Made by a program: the position numbers and the translations under genes. Shown one piece after another: positions 44,681-57,761 of a stretch of DNA of 64,000 nucleotides. The stretch is from Rhipicephalus microplus. Its lineage: Eukaryota > Arthropoda > Arachnida > Ixodida > Ixodidae. Every line of letters begins with the position of its first letter. The first letter of the stretch is position 1. The DNA is taken from the NCBI RefSeq assembly GCF_043290135.1, contig NC_134703.1, forward strand, positions 116,098,505 through 116,162,504, in the 5' to 3' direction. The notes below the pieces were generated by a model. That model had not been told where the DNA came from. It ran no database searches and saw only the letters and a list, made by a program, of their open reading frames with translations.

Positions 44681-46861
44681 AAATTTTAAAGTTAGAATTT
44701 GTGCTCATACATAATTTATTTTCACCATCTCAACTATTCATGATAAAAACACACACTGCACTGGAGCTTACACACAAGATCAAACCGTTTCAGAGAGGTT
44801 ACGCCCAAAGGGCAGATTTTCAGCTTCTAGATAACTGTTTTAACGTTCTGTCAAAAGTTATTATGGCTTTGCCCTTTTCTCAGTTTGCACTGAAATTCTA
44901 ATAACTCTACCTGTTACAACTTTAATAATACGCCTGACTGGGTGATGCCAAGCGAATACAAAGTGCAGAGGATTAGAAAAAAATTAGGAAGAAGTACGTG
45001 ACATTTACTGCGTTCCTTGGATTATACCGCAGGCGCAATTTGCGCGTGCGCTAACTAGACAGAGAGTTAAAACCTGCTTCGCTGTTACTTTGAAAATAAA
45101 ACAATTTCTCTAAGACGATCGGACTTCCGTTTCAGTAATTTTCCCGATAATCCGATGTAAGAACACTGTTTTCATTATCTTACCCTATCAACCCCCTTTT
45201 TTTTGTGGTGCTACCCTCTTTCTTAGTTTAGAAATTTCTTATTTGACACGATGGGCTGATGACAGTGTGCAATGGCAGACAGCTGGCGCGAATTATGTTA
45301 GTCTTCGTGCAGCTAATTTAAGAAGATAACCCTGCTGTAATGAAAACCAACACACAAAAAGCATTTCCCTTTTTAACGCATGTGAGCATGCCAAACTACT
45401 CGTTAAGCATCGACTGACTATACGCTGCACTTTATAGATGCTAAACAAGCTTATTTTCGTAGGAAACATTCATAGAATCTCGAAATTTGGAGACCCCCAC
45501 CTCGGCCAAAAAGATCTTCCATGTGTGCTGTGCAGGATGGCCCGAGTTCGGTGAAAATTGGAATCTTTAAGAGTAACTGCGACTCCTGCTTTTGAACTAG
45601 CTAAGAGTGGAAAAGGTCACGTTTGACACCCAGTGCGTGCTGCGTTCCATTGGTTACGATAGAACGTGGCATCACATCAGGAGTAGTCGACAAAACTGAG
45701 TAGTGTCTTCAAAGCAAAGGTATCTTCTTTCATGTGTTTGTCGTTTTATGTAGTGTAGAAGCGCCGCGTTTGAAAAAAACACAACAAATAAAATCAGACA
45801 TGTTTACTAACAACGTTTTTTGAGGTATGGGCTGTTCAAAGCCATTTTTTCAGTGTTCACTGATGGTATTAGAAATCGTGAAGAATAATCACTATGATGC
45901 GCTTTGAAATTTTATACAGTAAAGCGCCTGAGAAAAGCGCTCAGTAGCAGCTAAATGCTGACGCCACGTGTGTAGTCATCATGGTTTGCCGTTACGTTTT
46001 AGTGCATTGCTCGGGTGGTGCGTTCCCTCTTCGTCCTGTTTATCACATGCTGGCTCCTTGATCATGTGCGCCCGGCTGATTATCTGAGCAGCTAGATGTT
46101 ATATTTAGCTAATAAGACAGGAGATACTATAAACGAGCGAAGTAGTTCAAGTCATGCTACAACCGAGCTAAAGAAGCCACATCTTGATTGGGGCTGGCCC
46201 ATTTCACCAAGGTAGAAACATTGCCGAGCAAAATAAGGTCATGCTAATTTTGAGGTATCCATTCTGGAGGGCGCAAATTAACGTCTTGGTACTTAAATCA
46301 TTGATCGTCGTAAATAGCCTTATGCTTATCAGAATAATCCTTACTAGGGGCATATAATTGAAGTCATTATATTTACATATGAGTTAGTTTGTGTTATAGT
46401 AAAGCAATACCAATTAAGGAGGAGTAAAAACATTATTGTGACATTTTGATAATTAAGACCGAGTTAATACCATCAAAACTTTGATCTAACTGACTGAAAA
46501 AACGCTGAACGACGTAAAATGCTAAAAGAAGCAAGGTTATCGCGAGCTACTGTGATGGCTTCATCATTGCACAAGTAGTGCAAGCTAATAAAATTATTAT
46601 ACATGCAAGGAGGCTGTGACTGAGCGTCCTCCGCATGAAACGTACGACAGCCAAACCGGTACTATGGCAGTCACGAGTTGAACTCGGACCTTCTAAGAAC
46701 CAACGAGTCTAAGGGCGAGTTCGCGAGTCAATCAGTTTGGTTGACTCACATGCGGCGACGATCGGGTCCACCTTAAGTTTTGCTAGTGCCGAGGAGCAGT
46801 TCTTACGCCGCAAATTGAGCGAGCAACTGATTCACCTGTGAGCTGAATTGCATAGACTATA
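42932..46861. other. Long stretch without a recognised gene
   Basis: The first ~110 bases (42932-43045) are GC-rich and may belong to the SINE above. Pyrimidine-rich sequence at 43690-43880 leaves frames open on both strands (up to 124 codons) without domains. TTGGCCAATCCCCCCGCGTG at 44322-44341 recalls a repeat end seen in tick genomes but is not placed. An (AT)n run is listed separately. Confidence 0.4.
44645..44676. repeat. (AT)n microsatellite
   Basis: Sixteen uninterrupted AT units. Confidence 0.95.
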
Positions 46862-46980
46862 GATTGATTGATATGTGGGGTTGAACGTCCCAAAACCACC
46901 ATATCATTATGAGAGATGTCATAGTGGAGGGCTCCGGAAATTTCGACCAGCTGGGGTTTCTTAACGTGCACCCAAGTCGT
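46862..46980 (-). mobile_element. 5'-truncated Ruka-like SINE, minus strand
   Basis: The reverse complement carries CGTTAAGAAACCCCAGCTGG, CGGAGCCCTCCACTATGAC, GGTTTTGGGACGTTCAACCC and an ATCAATCAATC tail, about the last 120 bases of the SINE. A short AGACTATA occurs on both sides (46854-46861 and 46983-46990) and may be the target duplication. Confidence 0.85.
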
Positions 46981-46990
46981 GCAGACTATA

Positions 46991-49294
46991 AAGCACACAC
47001 ATAAGGAACTAAATTTTATTTTATGATGTGGCTACGACGTCTGACAATGAATTTCAGCGCTCTTACAACGAACCACTCAACGACGACTGGCCGCGTTGAA
47101 CCAAGCGTTCCTGGTGACATTTAACGGCGAGAAATGTTACTCTTTACTTGTTCATGTTGGAATACAGTTTTTCATTCCATTGAAAGAGTATTGTAATTAA
47201 GGCAGCCGTCCATTTATTTATCTGTAATAGTGCCATTCATTAGCAGATTTGGAGCACTTCGGGTAATACAGTCGTCTGCTTCGGAGCGAGTGTATTCCAT
47301 TGGCAGATTGAGAGTGCTCCTTGTATGTTACATGAGTAGATATGGAGCAGCTTTGTCCTGAGATCCACTCCACGCAGCAGTTTTTTCTACTCCGCGAAAA
47401 TCGGTGGACTCGACCGGAAGTCGAGAGCACCCCGTGTCTTGAAATGGCGCCAACTTTGGGCACGCCTATGGACGTCGGTCGCGTCAGTTGCGTCTCACAT
47501 TACAGCTCCCATTTCACTAGCGTAGCATCACAGTGCCTAGAGTGCCCACTCATACAAGAAGAGAGACGCGCATACCGCTTTCCATTCTGACCATGCCATT
47601 TGCTCCAGAGGAAGCGCGTGCGTTCCATTGGTAGATTTCCTTTTGTTGCCCTCCGCCAGAGTGGAGTGCTCTGGTCCAGAGTTCGTCGGTTACTCCGAAT
47701 CCACCAATCGATGAGACCATATTATTCGATAAAAACGTTGGTGTAATGCAGAACAAGAAGTCTGCAATAGGACACTTCTGTGTAATCTGCTAACTTTGGG
47801 CGTATGAAATTGAATGAACAAATGTCGTCATGGCTGGCAGGTACGCAGACGTTTTTTGAGGCAACACAAACCAGCAGACACAGAGACCATGTGGCACGAC
47901 AACCTCGATGCAAACCAGCCATGCTCTCCTGCTTTTTTACTACAATACAGGCGTCACTTGTCTATATATTTGAGGTGAATATTCATAATACAAAAGCAAA
48001 ATGAATCGTTAGCCTCCGTGTGTGCCACTGGTATGATTATCCTAGCATGGAAACAATGGTTAGTATCGTGGGCACACATTTGCATAAACTTTTATCCTTT
48101 TGAATATGAACGGCATTACTTTTTTCAGTTTTGAAGGCTCGTTCGGGGCATTGCATTGCGGAAAAGTAATAATAAAATTATCATTGTTAGTTGCAAGAGA
48201 TAGCTTAGGAACAATAATATTACGGAAATCTCTATACGATAGTTTAATTTATTCATCCGTGATATGGACATCAGAATGCGTTGTCATTAAACAGACATAC
48301 AATCGCAGCAATGCGAGTACTAATGCAGGGCACGCATGAAGTAAAACTTGGGGGCGAGATAAAGTATTAGAAGAAAATGCTCTTATCAAGTAAAGTGCAC
48401 GAAGAATATTATGGATAAGGGGCTTCTAGATGAATGAAACGACCTGAATGAATAATCGTCACAATTGCACTGTATTGCACCAAATAAACTTGGCACGTTT
48501 GCAATGAACTGTAAAGCACGATTAACAAGATAAACAAAACATACTTTTCTGTGCATGAATGTTAGTTCTGCTAAGACCGAGAAATCTGAGCACGTGTAAC
48601 ATTTCTTTTTTGCCAGTTTATTTAAGTGTTTGGTAGCAAATGTTGTGAGCTACACAAAATCCCCGTGCAGAAGAACAGCTCTACTTCGAAGGAAAAGGTC
48701 ATCGCTTGTTTCTAGGAATATAAATAATGGACCGACTCAATTCGAACGGCAACTAAGAATGAATGGCTAAGGTAAGCAAATCAAAGTGGACGATTGGGGC
48801 AGTTGGTGATACATGATCTAAGTATACTAAGGTTATTTATTTTAAGGTTAATATAAGGTTAATAAATAAAATGTGGGTGTCTGAAGAATGATACCTGCAA
48901 GAAGGTATTAGTTAAGCGGTGCTCTGACTGTAGTTACGCTGGGTATTCACGAGTGCCTTTAGACGGTGTGTGCAAAGAGAATTTGTTATTATATTTCTAT
49001 GCATTACCTTCGAGCGCGCTTTGTAGCATACTTAGAGTTAACTGCTGGTTCTAGTTCAGTTGAAATTTTGTAAAGTTTAAGCCTTAAATGCTTTAGGAAC
49101 CAACACAGGCTCATGATAATTCTTTGGTAGAAATAGCATTCTTGGGGTTCTTAATATTCGGTATAGCTATACAGGGTAGTTCAAAAAACGTGTGGAAAAT
49201 TTTCAGAAATATTGAAGTCGAGATATTTTCAAACTGACAGCTAATAATTTTTCTTCGGTGCCCTTTCGGCTGAGTAGAGGCATCGATTACGACC
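46991..49294. other. No gene recognised
   Basis: TTCCATTGGCAGATTGAG-like words recur at about 47230, 47296 and 47614, hinting at an old repeat. AAGGTTA words cluster at 48829-48865. No coding evidence. Confidence 0.4.
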
Positions 49295-49371
49295 GAAAAT
49301 AAATAAATTAGATTAGATTAGATTTGTGGGGTTGAACGTCCCAAAACCACCATATGAAATACATAAATTAG
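49295..49371 (-). mobile_element. 44-base SINE tail insertion with target duplication
   Basis: Only the extreme 3' end of the SINE (49312-49355) is present, in reverse orientation with a GATTA-type tail. Flanks GAAAATAAATAAATTAG (49295-49311) and GAAATACATAAATTAG (49356-49371) are near-identical, as expected for a target duplication. It is an extremely short but apparently genuine retroposition product. Confidence 0.75.
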
Positions 49372-50478
49372 GTTGATTGCCTTAATTAGTAGAGACACAT
49401 AGTCACACCAAATAGAGTAATTGTATTCTAAAGCAGCAACAGGAGAGGGGCCTGTCGCTGATTTGTTTTTTTTTATTTTGAAAGCCTGCCGTTAAGCATG
49501 CACGGTGATTGGTAATGTGAAAAATACACATAGAAATTTACTTCGAGTATATTGTTTAATGATGATCAATGGCAAAATGCACACCTCTATCGGTAGAGGC
49601 CGGGTGGTCAGTCCTGTCTCAGGCCCGTTTCACGGAGCTTGCTTTCAGGCTTCCCAAAAGCAGAAGTTTGAAGTGATTAGTGAGCAATGAAATCTGTATA
49701 TATGTGATATGCAAAGCTGAAACTTGGAACTGCCATACCGTTCGGAGACGTCCGCAATGAGCGAGCGTCATTGACCGACCAATGATCGACATAGCTTTGT
49801 GCTTGTGAGGCTTTCGATTGCTTTTGGGCCTCGTATGGCACAACAGTCACTGTCATAAACAAGTGTATTCAGTGGGGTCAGCTGTCGGCTGTTCGTTGTG
49901 CTAATCGGAGCTGCGGTGTCGGTGTCACCGGAGAACTTGATCAAATTTCAGTAGGTACAAATAGTTACAAGACACGGAATGATAGGAGTTGTCTAACGTG
50001 CCCCGACAGCCTGTCTGTTATAATAATGACTCAATACACTTTATTTATTGAATGTCGTAGTTGCTATGTATGGTCATCTTGACTGACGTGGCGTTTCGCA
50101 GTGCCTTGAAAGGCTCCTCAACGACCGCTCAAAATAAAAAGAATGGACTAGTTATTCTTTCCCGTCTATTCGGCAAAGTTCCTGAAGCCAATAGTTGGGT
50201 CGTGTGAAGCAAGGACGAAATAAGGTCTCGACTATTACATATAAGAGCAATGTCAACATTTGGTATTGCTCTATATCTCTATAAGTAATATCACTAATTG
50301 CGTATAGATATGCGCAATGCCAAAGAAAATAGGAGGCGATTAATAAGTTTTGTGAAGCGCATCCTACCGAGCTTTCCCTTGCAGTTGCATGCTTGTTCTG
50401 CCTTGCCACGCATCAATATCGGCCATGACAATATGATTTCACTACATTTTGTACGTTTTCTAACGCCCTAATGCAACC
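49372..50478. other. No gene recognised
   Basis: Nothing supported; mostly AT-rich. Confidence 0.5.
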
Positions 50479-50677
50479 CGACGAGGTGCTCTAGTTATTA
50501 TCATGCTCGACTTTTGATCGAAGGTTGTTGGTTCAACTGTCGGCCGTGGCAGCCATGCTTCTGGTGGAGGTTGAAATTCTGGAGGCCCGTGTAGGTGGAT
50601 GAACCTCACTCGAAATTACCGGACCCCTCAACAAGGGCATGCCTTTTAGTGATATATTGGTTTTGGGACCCAAATAC
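50479..50677 (+). mobile_element. Old, divergent SINE related to Ruka
   Basis: The layout is the same: GTGCTCTAGTTATTATC where the A box should be, GGTTGTTGGTTCAACTGTCGG as the B-box region, GGAGGTTGAAATTCTGGAGG in the middle and TTGGTTTTGGGACCCAAATAC at the end. Many changes from the other copies suggest an older subfamily. No clear tail or target duplication remains. Confidence 0.75.
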
Positions 50678-52930
50678 AAGAGAGAGGCATAAATGAACAG
50701 GGAATAAATTTGAGTGAAAAACGTGGAGATCAACCAGAACAAATTTCCGGTTTGCCACCGTGCACTTGAAAATTAAAATGGAATAGAAAGGTGTCGTAAT
50801 ACCCAAACCTTTATTTGTAATTATTAGGTGTGAAAGCAGAGATTACAGCATGTAGCCAAAAAGTGCGACATTTTGACATGCTTAAAATTTAGTGCGGATA
50901 ATGTTCACGTGTGTTTTGAAGAAATAAGCGGCTAGCAGAAGATATTGCCTGCAGGAAGAGTATAGTCTAGGCTTGAAGGATATCACTCTATCTTCGTGGA
51001 ATTAGGAGTGGTTTAGGGGCCCTACCAAAAATGAATGTTATAAAATAAATAAAAATAAGCGAATAAAAAAGTTTGGATAGAGGTTTATGCACCACTTAAG
51101 ACGACCTGAAGGCGAAAGACATCCTGCGCCGCCACCCTTCGAAAGCTTTCTGTACCGAAGCTGATCTTGCACCATTTCAAAGGTCTGAGGTACCTCACGT
51201 GCTTTTGCATTGTCTTCGTCACAAAACGCTTCACCGAGCTATAATGTCATGAAATGACATAATCCTTCCATGCAACGTCATGTGACATCACAGTGGCACC
51301 CGACGCTTTGGCTACGTGAGCCGTGATATGGGGACGTGAACACGTGATAATTTTTCGCATCACTCGTCCACACCAGACCGGGACGCCCACGGTCAGATTT
51401 TGTGGTTGATGAGGTCAGTTCCCAGAAACTCAGCGCTAGTTTTGGTTTCAGAAAATATGCGTTCTTGTAGCGGCAGCCGGGCATCTTCAGATCTGATTCA
51501 ACGAAATAAAGTTGATCTAGTTGTTCGAATTCGATGTCTTTCAGTTCTATCAATTGGAGACGTTTGAAACCACTGTAAAAAAGCTTTAATATGAATATAA
51601 GCATTTTTATTTTTTTTCATAAATTTTAAATCAGGCGAAGCTTGTGAAGTGTTGGACTTGAGTTCGTAGGGCTTGACTCCGCTCTTTTCTTGCCACTCGC
51701 TCAGCAATATTCGAAGTTGGATCGCGCTCAGTTGTCTCGCTTAATTGGCGTGCCAACTACGGGAAAAACAAGGACGGAGAGTTACGGCGGGGCGAGAACG
51801 AAAGCAGCAGTGACCTTGCTGAGCAAGTCAACTATTAATTCGGTGAAGATGGCTCAATCAGGAACAAATGTTTTTTGCGGCTCTCTGCGGTGTGGCTACC
51901 GGGGATTTTAAGTCCCGTGAAGGTTTTGCAGGTTTCGCAGTGGCAACAGTTGAGCACAAGTATTTGGATTCATTGTTTCAGCAGGTATTGATTTTGCATG
52001 AGTACACGCGTAAACTCAGTTCTCTTAAAACCTGACTGGACTGACAGAAGTGCAGTGTCGCGAGACTAATAGGTCAATATGGCCGCTGAGCTTGTGTCGG
52101 CAAAATGCGTTAAATGAAAGGCTTGAATTTGCGTTAGCTCGACTATACACACTTCTTCCTTGTTCTACTTTTCGCATTTAGTTAGAATGATGCAAAGTAA
52201 TTATAGGCTCCTCCTGTTCATGAAATTCACGTAGCCGCGGTTTGAAACTTTGAGAGCTTTTACTCCCAATACTTGTCACTCATATAGATGTGATGGAAAT
52301 AATGATTATAGAAATGCTCATGGGGTATGTCGCTGGAGCGATCTTTTTGACAAGTGAAATTTTCTTCATCAAGGCGATGCTGTTGCGCTGACGCAGACAA
52401 GTCAATTTGCTGGAACGTCGTTTCAAGTGAGGTGTTCTAAAAATTTTCTGATCGATTTCAAACTACTCCATGCCATTTAACTTCAATTTCGTTAGGTACT
52501 CAAGTGCTATAAGAAGACAATGTGTGCTGGGATAAAAGACTTTGTTGAGTCAAACCCCACGTGTCGTGCTCGTGATTGATGATAATTTTTGCATTGATTC
52601 GGACATTCTGTGTTCAATGTTTGCTCCTTAAGACCGTATGGTAGTATTAAATTAAGACTGTTTTTATATAGTGACACTTTCACACTACTTGAGTGTCTGT
52701 TTTTACATAAAACGTGCAATAGAAAAGGCCATTTTATTTAGGTCAATCGAGTTGCGTCTTACTGAGAAATTCATCAGCTTAGCTTTTGCCACTTCAGAAC
52801 ACACGGACACGATAAAAAAAAAAGGTAAACAAAATTTTGCGCACAGCCGCTTTGTCCAAGCGGCCAGCGGACCTGAATGAAGGCAGGAGCGCAATCCGCT
52901 TGCATGCGAAGTGGGAAAGAAAGAGCTTCA
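50678..52930. other. No gene recognised
   Basis: Frames of 70-108 codons lack motifs. The sequence is AT-rich without a recognised repeat. Confidence 0.45.
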
Positions 52931-53209
52931 ATGTTTTTTGTTGGCTTTTTTGTCATTTCCCTCTATTTGATGACCTCATCAGTGACGTCATGGAAGAAAT
53001 GTCATGTTCGCGATTTATTTCTTGTTGGATGCTTGGCCGCCGCTAGAAGCATCTACCACTGCGTATCAGAATGCGAGACCGCTTACATGGAATGTAAAAG
53101 AAGTTTCCGCCCCCTGATGAGGCCTCCAAGCATTTCGGTTGAATACAATACATGCTTTTGCACGACGTTATTTCTAGCCCCTTGTTTAAGACTCAATATT
53201 TATAACTAG
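52931..53209 (+). CDS. Candidate small secreted cysteine-rich protein (92 codons), unproven
   Basis: From ATG 52931 the frame begins MFFVGFFVISLYLMTSS, a good signal-peptide shape with a hydrophobic core and small residues near the likely cut. A mature part of about 70 residues with eight Cys follows (KKC, VGCLA, YHCVSECETAYMECKRSF, NTCFCTT, APC). It ends at TAG 53207-53209. The frame is open 18 codons further upstream, but this ATG alone gives a signal peptide. Ticks make many such small secreted proteins, but I recognise no family, and most have introns. The segment ending CCTCATCAG also looks like a splice acceptor, so this could equally be part of an exon or chance. Confidence 0.3.
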   Translation: MFFVGFFVISLYLMTSSVTSWKKCHVRDLFLVGCLAAARSIYHCVSECETAYMECKRSFRPLMRPPSISVEYNTCFCTTLFLAPCLRLNIYN

Positions 53210-54608
53210 AATCTATATTCGCCTTTCCATCAGTAATTGTAAGTATAACTCTTATTTTTTGAGCTTAGAGAGGCTGGAGACGCAGAAAACGTTTGCAAAT
53301 TTTTTATTACACCTAGCTAGTCGGTGTCGCCTGTGGTCAAACTGGCCAAATACCAACGAGGAAGGAGTAAGAGAGAATGACGACGACTTTTGTAACTCTA
53401 GTCAAGTCATAGTTTTACATGCCAGTCTATTAAACTACAAAAAGCGATATTTTTAGATGAACAGAAACGCGTCTATCAAGAGTCTAAATGATGCACTTGA
53501 ACGTCGGCGCGGGGCACTAAAAGTATCTGTAAAAATGGATCTCAAATGGATCTGTAAAAGGAGTTGTGAATGATGTCTTTAAAGCTCGCAAATCTCATGG
53601 CCTGAATTATTGGTGAGGTGTTTTCGGAGAACTTCGTGGCAACGTTCCTCCACAGCCAGGTAAGCTAAAGCACATCAATGCACTTCATTATTCTCTACAT
53701 CTGACGTCTGTGCGGGCGGGCTACGAATTGTGGTCGACGTCGCGACATCAGTGCGATTGTTCCTGTAGTACGGGGTACTCATACGAAATTAAGTACGTGG
53801 AGATAGCCCAACATATCCACGTGTCTCGCATTTTCCCGTTGGATCCGGCACTGAAGACGATAATGCCTGTAAGCACTCCACGTTGCATAATGAACGGCGC
53901 TGCTACGGACGACCGGGCACAGAACGCGAATCGAGGGAACGGCAGCTGCTCGTCGATGCCGACCTCGAAATAAGTTATAAGTTAATAAACGATTCCAAAG
54001 CCACCCGGTTCGTGGTGCAGTGTTCGTGCGCTCTTTCGATGGTGGCAGCTTCTTTCAGCCTTCTATTGATTTGGCATGCTGGAAAAATTGAGAACATTTT
54101 ACGACGAAGAAACTTTCCATCTGGAAAGGGCTTCAGATCAGCAAGAAATATTTGACTGGGAAATTTGTTTCGGGAGAGTTATTATTTTAAAAAACTTGTG
54201 AAAGAAAATCACGGTATAAATTGGAGGATTAAATGCATAAACTAGGTTTACTTGGGTTTACGGCGCTGTGGAGAAGATGCGTCAACTCCGTTTAGGTTAT
54301 TGGGGAATCGCCAAAAAAATAGCGTGGATAACGATTATAATACACAATTTGACATTTTTTTTTCTTCTTTGAAACGATGTTTTTTGATTTTATTTTGGCT
54401 TCTCAAGGACGTCCTGATTTTGTAAAAAGAATTAGAATATAAGTGCGTTAGAATATAAGTATTCGAAGCTTCATGTATGTCCAAGAGAAGGACGCAACGC
54501 ACTCTATCACAGGCATTTGCAGAAACTTTCGATTAGGCATTAGAGATGCTGCAAGTTTAGTTGTATTAATTGAGGAAAGCATCTAAGCTACTTTAAAGTT
54601 ACGTTAAG
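53210..54608. other. No gene recognised
   Basis: Short frames only; no motif. Confidence 0.45.
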
Positions 54609-55199
54609 GGTACGTAATTGCTGAGAGAATTAAGGCAACATTAGAATTCAATCAACCTAAGCAACAAGCAGGATTTCGAACAGGCTACTCAAGAATGGAC
54701 CACATTCATATATACTGTCGATCAGTTAATAGAGAAATGCTAAAAATACAGCCAACCATTGTGCGCAGCCTTCATAGATTACGAGAAGGCGTTTAATTCA
54801 GTAGAAATATCAGCAGTGATGCGGACACTGCGGAATCAGAACGTCGACGAAGCATATATAAACATCCTGGAAGAAATCTACCAGGGGACCAACTGCTACC
54901 ATATTGCTTCATAAAGAAAGCAACAGAATACCAATCAAGAAGGGTGTGAGGCAGGGGGATACAATCTCTCTAATGCCATATACCGCGTGCTTACAGGAGG
55001 TTTACAGAAGCCTAGAGTGGGAACAGTTAGGGATAAGAGTTAATGGAGGGTACCTTAATAACCTGCGCTTCAACGATGACATTGCATTGCTGAGTAACTC
55101 AGGGGACGAATTGCGACTCTTGATTACGGAGTTAGACATGGAGAGCAGAAAGGTAGGTAACTGTATTTGTTATGAAGGGCTTTTGCTAGTAAAAACAAA
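54609..55199 (+). pseudogene. RTE-like reverse transcriptase fragment
   Basis: The blocks follow LINE RT order. QQAGFRTGYSRMDHIH (about 54661-54710) comes first. Motif A is AFIDYEKAFNSVEI (54768 on). NVDEAYINILEEIYQGT comes next, then KESNRIPIKKGVRQGDTIS as motif B after a frameshift near 54895. Motif C is NLRFNDDIALLSNSG, with Asn for the usual Ala before DD, and the end is ELDMESRKVGN. The wording of motifs A to C is characteristic of the RTE/BovB branch of LINEs. Neither the endonuclease nor the 3' end is present. The copy breaks off into unrelated sequence at about 55200. The 54904-55401 frame beyond that point is chance. Confidence 0.8.
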
Positions 55200-56039
55200 A
55201 AGTCATGACCACGCGTCTATCTCTAATGTTACGTCCGGCAACCGCCCCCCTCTCTCCCCCCAAATGAGTGGCTGGATCCGCCCATGCACTCGTCACACAT
55301 TTCACATGTTGCGACACCTGCTGCTATTGTACTCTTATGTCAAGTATTATTACGTCTGTCAACACCAGTACTTGCCCCACATCACTACTCTAGGGTATTA
55401 GACGTCCTCGTTGGGCTTGTTGGCAATGAGACGAATCACTGTTTGTGGGATATGGCCGTGCGTATTGCGGGTGCGCGTGAATGAGGGAAGGCCAAGGTGC
55501 GCTTAATTCTAAGACACTTTATGAGGCATCTTTGCGAAATGGTTTTAAATGCTGGCCTAACTTTGCGGCTGAACTTTGACGGCCATATAAAATGCGTAAT
55601 TTCGATTGTGCCTAGAGCTCTAATCTTTAGGAAAGTCACTTGGGTTTTTGTACAGACTACCGCATTTTCAAGGATATCATCTCATGAAGTATTAATGATT
55701 TTTGCCTTAAACACCTGCACTAACCAGCACATATGGCTGATGGCAGCTTAAAAATACCGACATGTGGTATTCATTGTGGACAGCGTTTTACTGTTAGTTT
55801 AAACGATGGCTGAAAGTTCACTGCTATAAATATATGTTAATTGTATGTTATTTATACAATGCTGCCCCCTGAAACAATTCAATGCAGAGACGAGGGACGA
55901 GTGACTATGCGAAACAAGTTGACAGAACGACAAATTTCGGAAATTGGTGTAATCAGTGGAATTAGTATATGTTTTTGCAGAATTCCATAAACACGAGAAT
56001 GGAATCACTTATCAAATGAACAAGTGTGCTGTAATAATG
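55200..56039. other. No clear gene; possible LINE C-terminal remnant near the end
   Basis: At 55950-56040 shifted plus-strand frames give RIP and TREWNHLSNEQV. These resemble the C-terminal 'xREWNSLP' block of CR1-type LINEs, and the tail at 56040 supports this. The rest is unassigned. Confidence 0.35.
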
Positions 56040-56132
56040 AAGATGTGTTTTTCTCGACATTGTAACCCCCCTGCTGCAGCGCCTTCGGGCTAAGCAGGGT
56101 AATCATTAAATAAAGAATAAATAAAAATAAAA
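56040..56132 (+). repeat. LINE 3' end with (TAAA)-type tail
   Basis: TTGTAACCCCCCTGCTGCAG, GCCTTCGGGCTAAGCAGGGT and then ATAAATAAA-type units form a compact 3' end. I associate this kind of end with CR1/L2-like LINEs in ticks. It probably ends a different element from the RTE fragment upstream. Confidence 0.45.
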
Positions 56133-57761
56133 TAAAGACTAAGCGGCCTAACGCACACGTCTGTGACGAATGATAAGCGAGTTAAAAAAGACACAAAATT
56201 AAAACGAACGGAATAAAAATAGCGAGAAAGAATAAATGTATGATATGGCAGAATACCATAGAGGGTAGCTTTAATATCGTGGTGCTAGTTAACAAGAAAA
56301 AAGGAATGACGTCCTCCATGCTATCAATGTTGCCGTTGGGTGGACTTAAAGAGGCGCCAAAAATCAAGCCTAATGTATTCAAAGTAGCAACGTCATTCAT
56401 TATTGTCACAAAATTGGTTGTCAATTTGCACAAAGTACACACCAACGGCATCCCTCTCTGCCATTTTTAGCAAAAGTTGCAACTCATTGCTCTCAATTAT
56501 ATATACATAGTATATAGTTGCATCGTAATTTTTATGGCGTCACAGTCATATCATAGAAAGACGAGCTACTGTGACCGCTGCAAGCTGTGAATGGCCTTAT
56601 TAGGGGTTTTATTTGCGATAGCTCCACGTTTCCCTTTCAGAGCGAATTCACAATTCCTTTTGTAAGAACCCCTTCACATCTTTATTTCCGAGAGCAGTAA
56701 TGTACAAAAAACATAGGCTTACTAAACTCGCCAGTGTAAAGTAGCACCATTAGAATTTTACTCGCCGCTTTCTTGCTTCGCCGAGCTTCATTTCCCTTGA
56801 GCTGTACTTTCGGCGGCACGTTCAAAAAAGGAATCTGTTGGTAGCGTACATCTCGCCTCTGGCGGCTCTACTCAGGTTGCATAAAAAGCGTACACATTCG
56901 TTATTTGTCGGCCGGGCGAGTCCCTTTGGATTTGCTGCCTGCGCGGTACAGCTTCAAAGAAGAAAGTTAGACCTGAGCATGCAGTGGCCACCGGCACAGA
57001 GAAAGCATTGCTAGTCCATTAGGAGCACGGCGTCTTGTTATTTATCCTTTTCCGGTGTTGGAACTGTATGGCTGTTGGGATCGAACACGTATGTCTCGGG
57101 TTTTTCTCCCCAAGAGAGCTCGCATGCCTCCAGGGAATAGAAAAGAAACAGACGCAGGAACGTTCAGAGGGACGCCTTGTTTCGCTCGCATTACCAGAGG
57201 GAAAACGCGGGGTACAGTAAGTGCGACGCCTTGCAGGATACCATTACATCCCATCTGAAACAGCCCTTTCTACACCGTGACCTGATTACGCCTGGCTATC
57301 GGTCAGCTGTACTTGCCACCGCTTCCGCTCTGGTGGTTCTCTTTTATCCCACCTACTCCTAACGTTTGATTTCCCTGCACGCCATGCATTTTCCCCATCG
57401 GCGGCTGCTTCTCCGGAAACGCACGGATCCGAAGCAACGCCGAGAATAGGTACACCCATTAGGATGAGTGGAAAGCATCTTAAGCATTTGGCGCCGCTTC
57501 TGTGGAGGTTGGACGAAAGCCTCTTGACGACGTTAGGGAAATTGGACAGCCTATACAGCGAAGGCGTAAAATGGGTGATAGTGGGTGTTTCTTTTAGTTA
57601 CCCCCTGGTGGTTGTGTGCGCGAGCTGTCAACGTTTTAGGGGCGAATCTCCTTATAACGGCACCCGTTCGTCCCCCGTAGTATGTAACAACTATAACATT
57701 TTGACCTCCAAGGTGGTGCCGGTGAGAGACTACTTCTGTGCGTTGTTGAACAATAAAAAAT
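56133..57761. other. No gene recognised
   Basis: A 99-codon frame at 57464-57763 runs into the repeat that follows and has no motif. Two overlapping frames at 57035-57258 are also without support. Confidence 0.4.
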
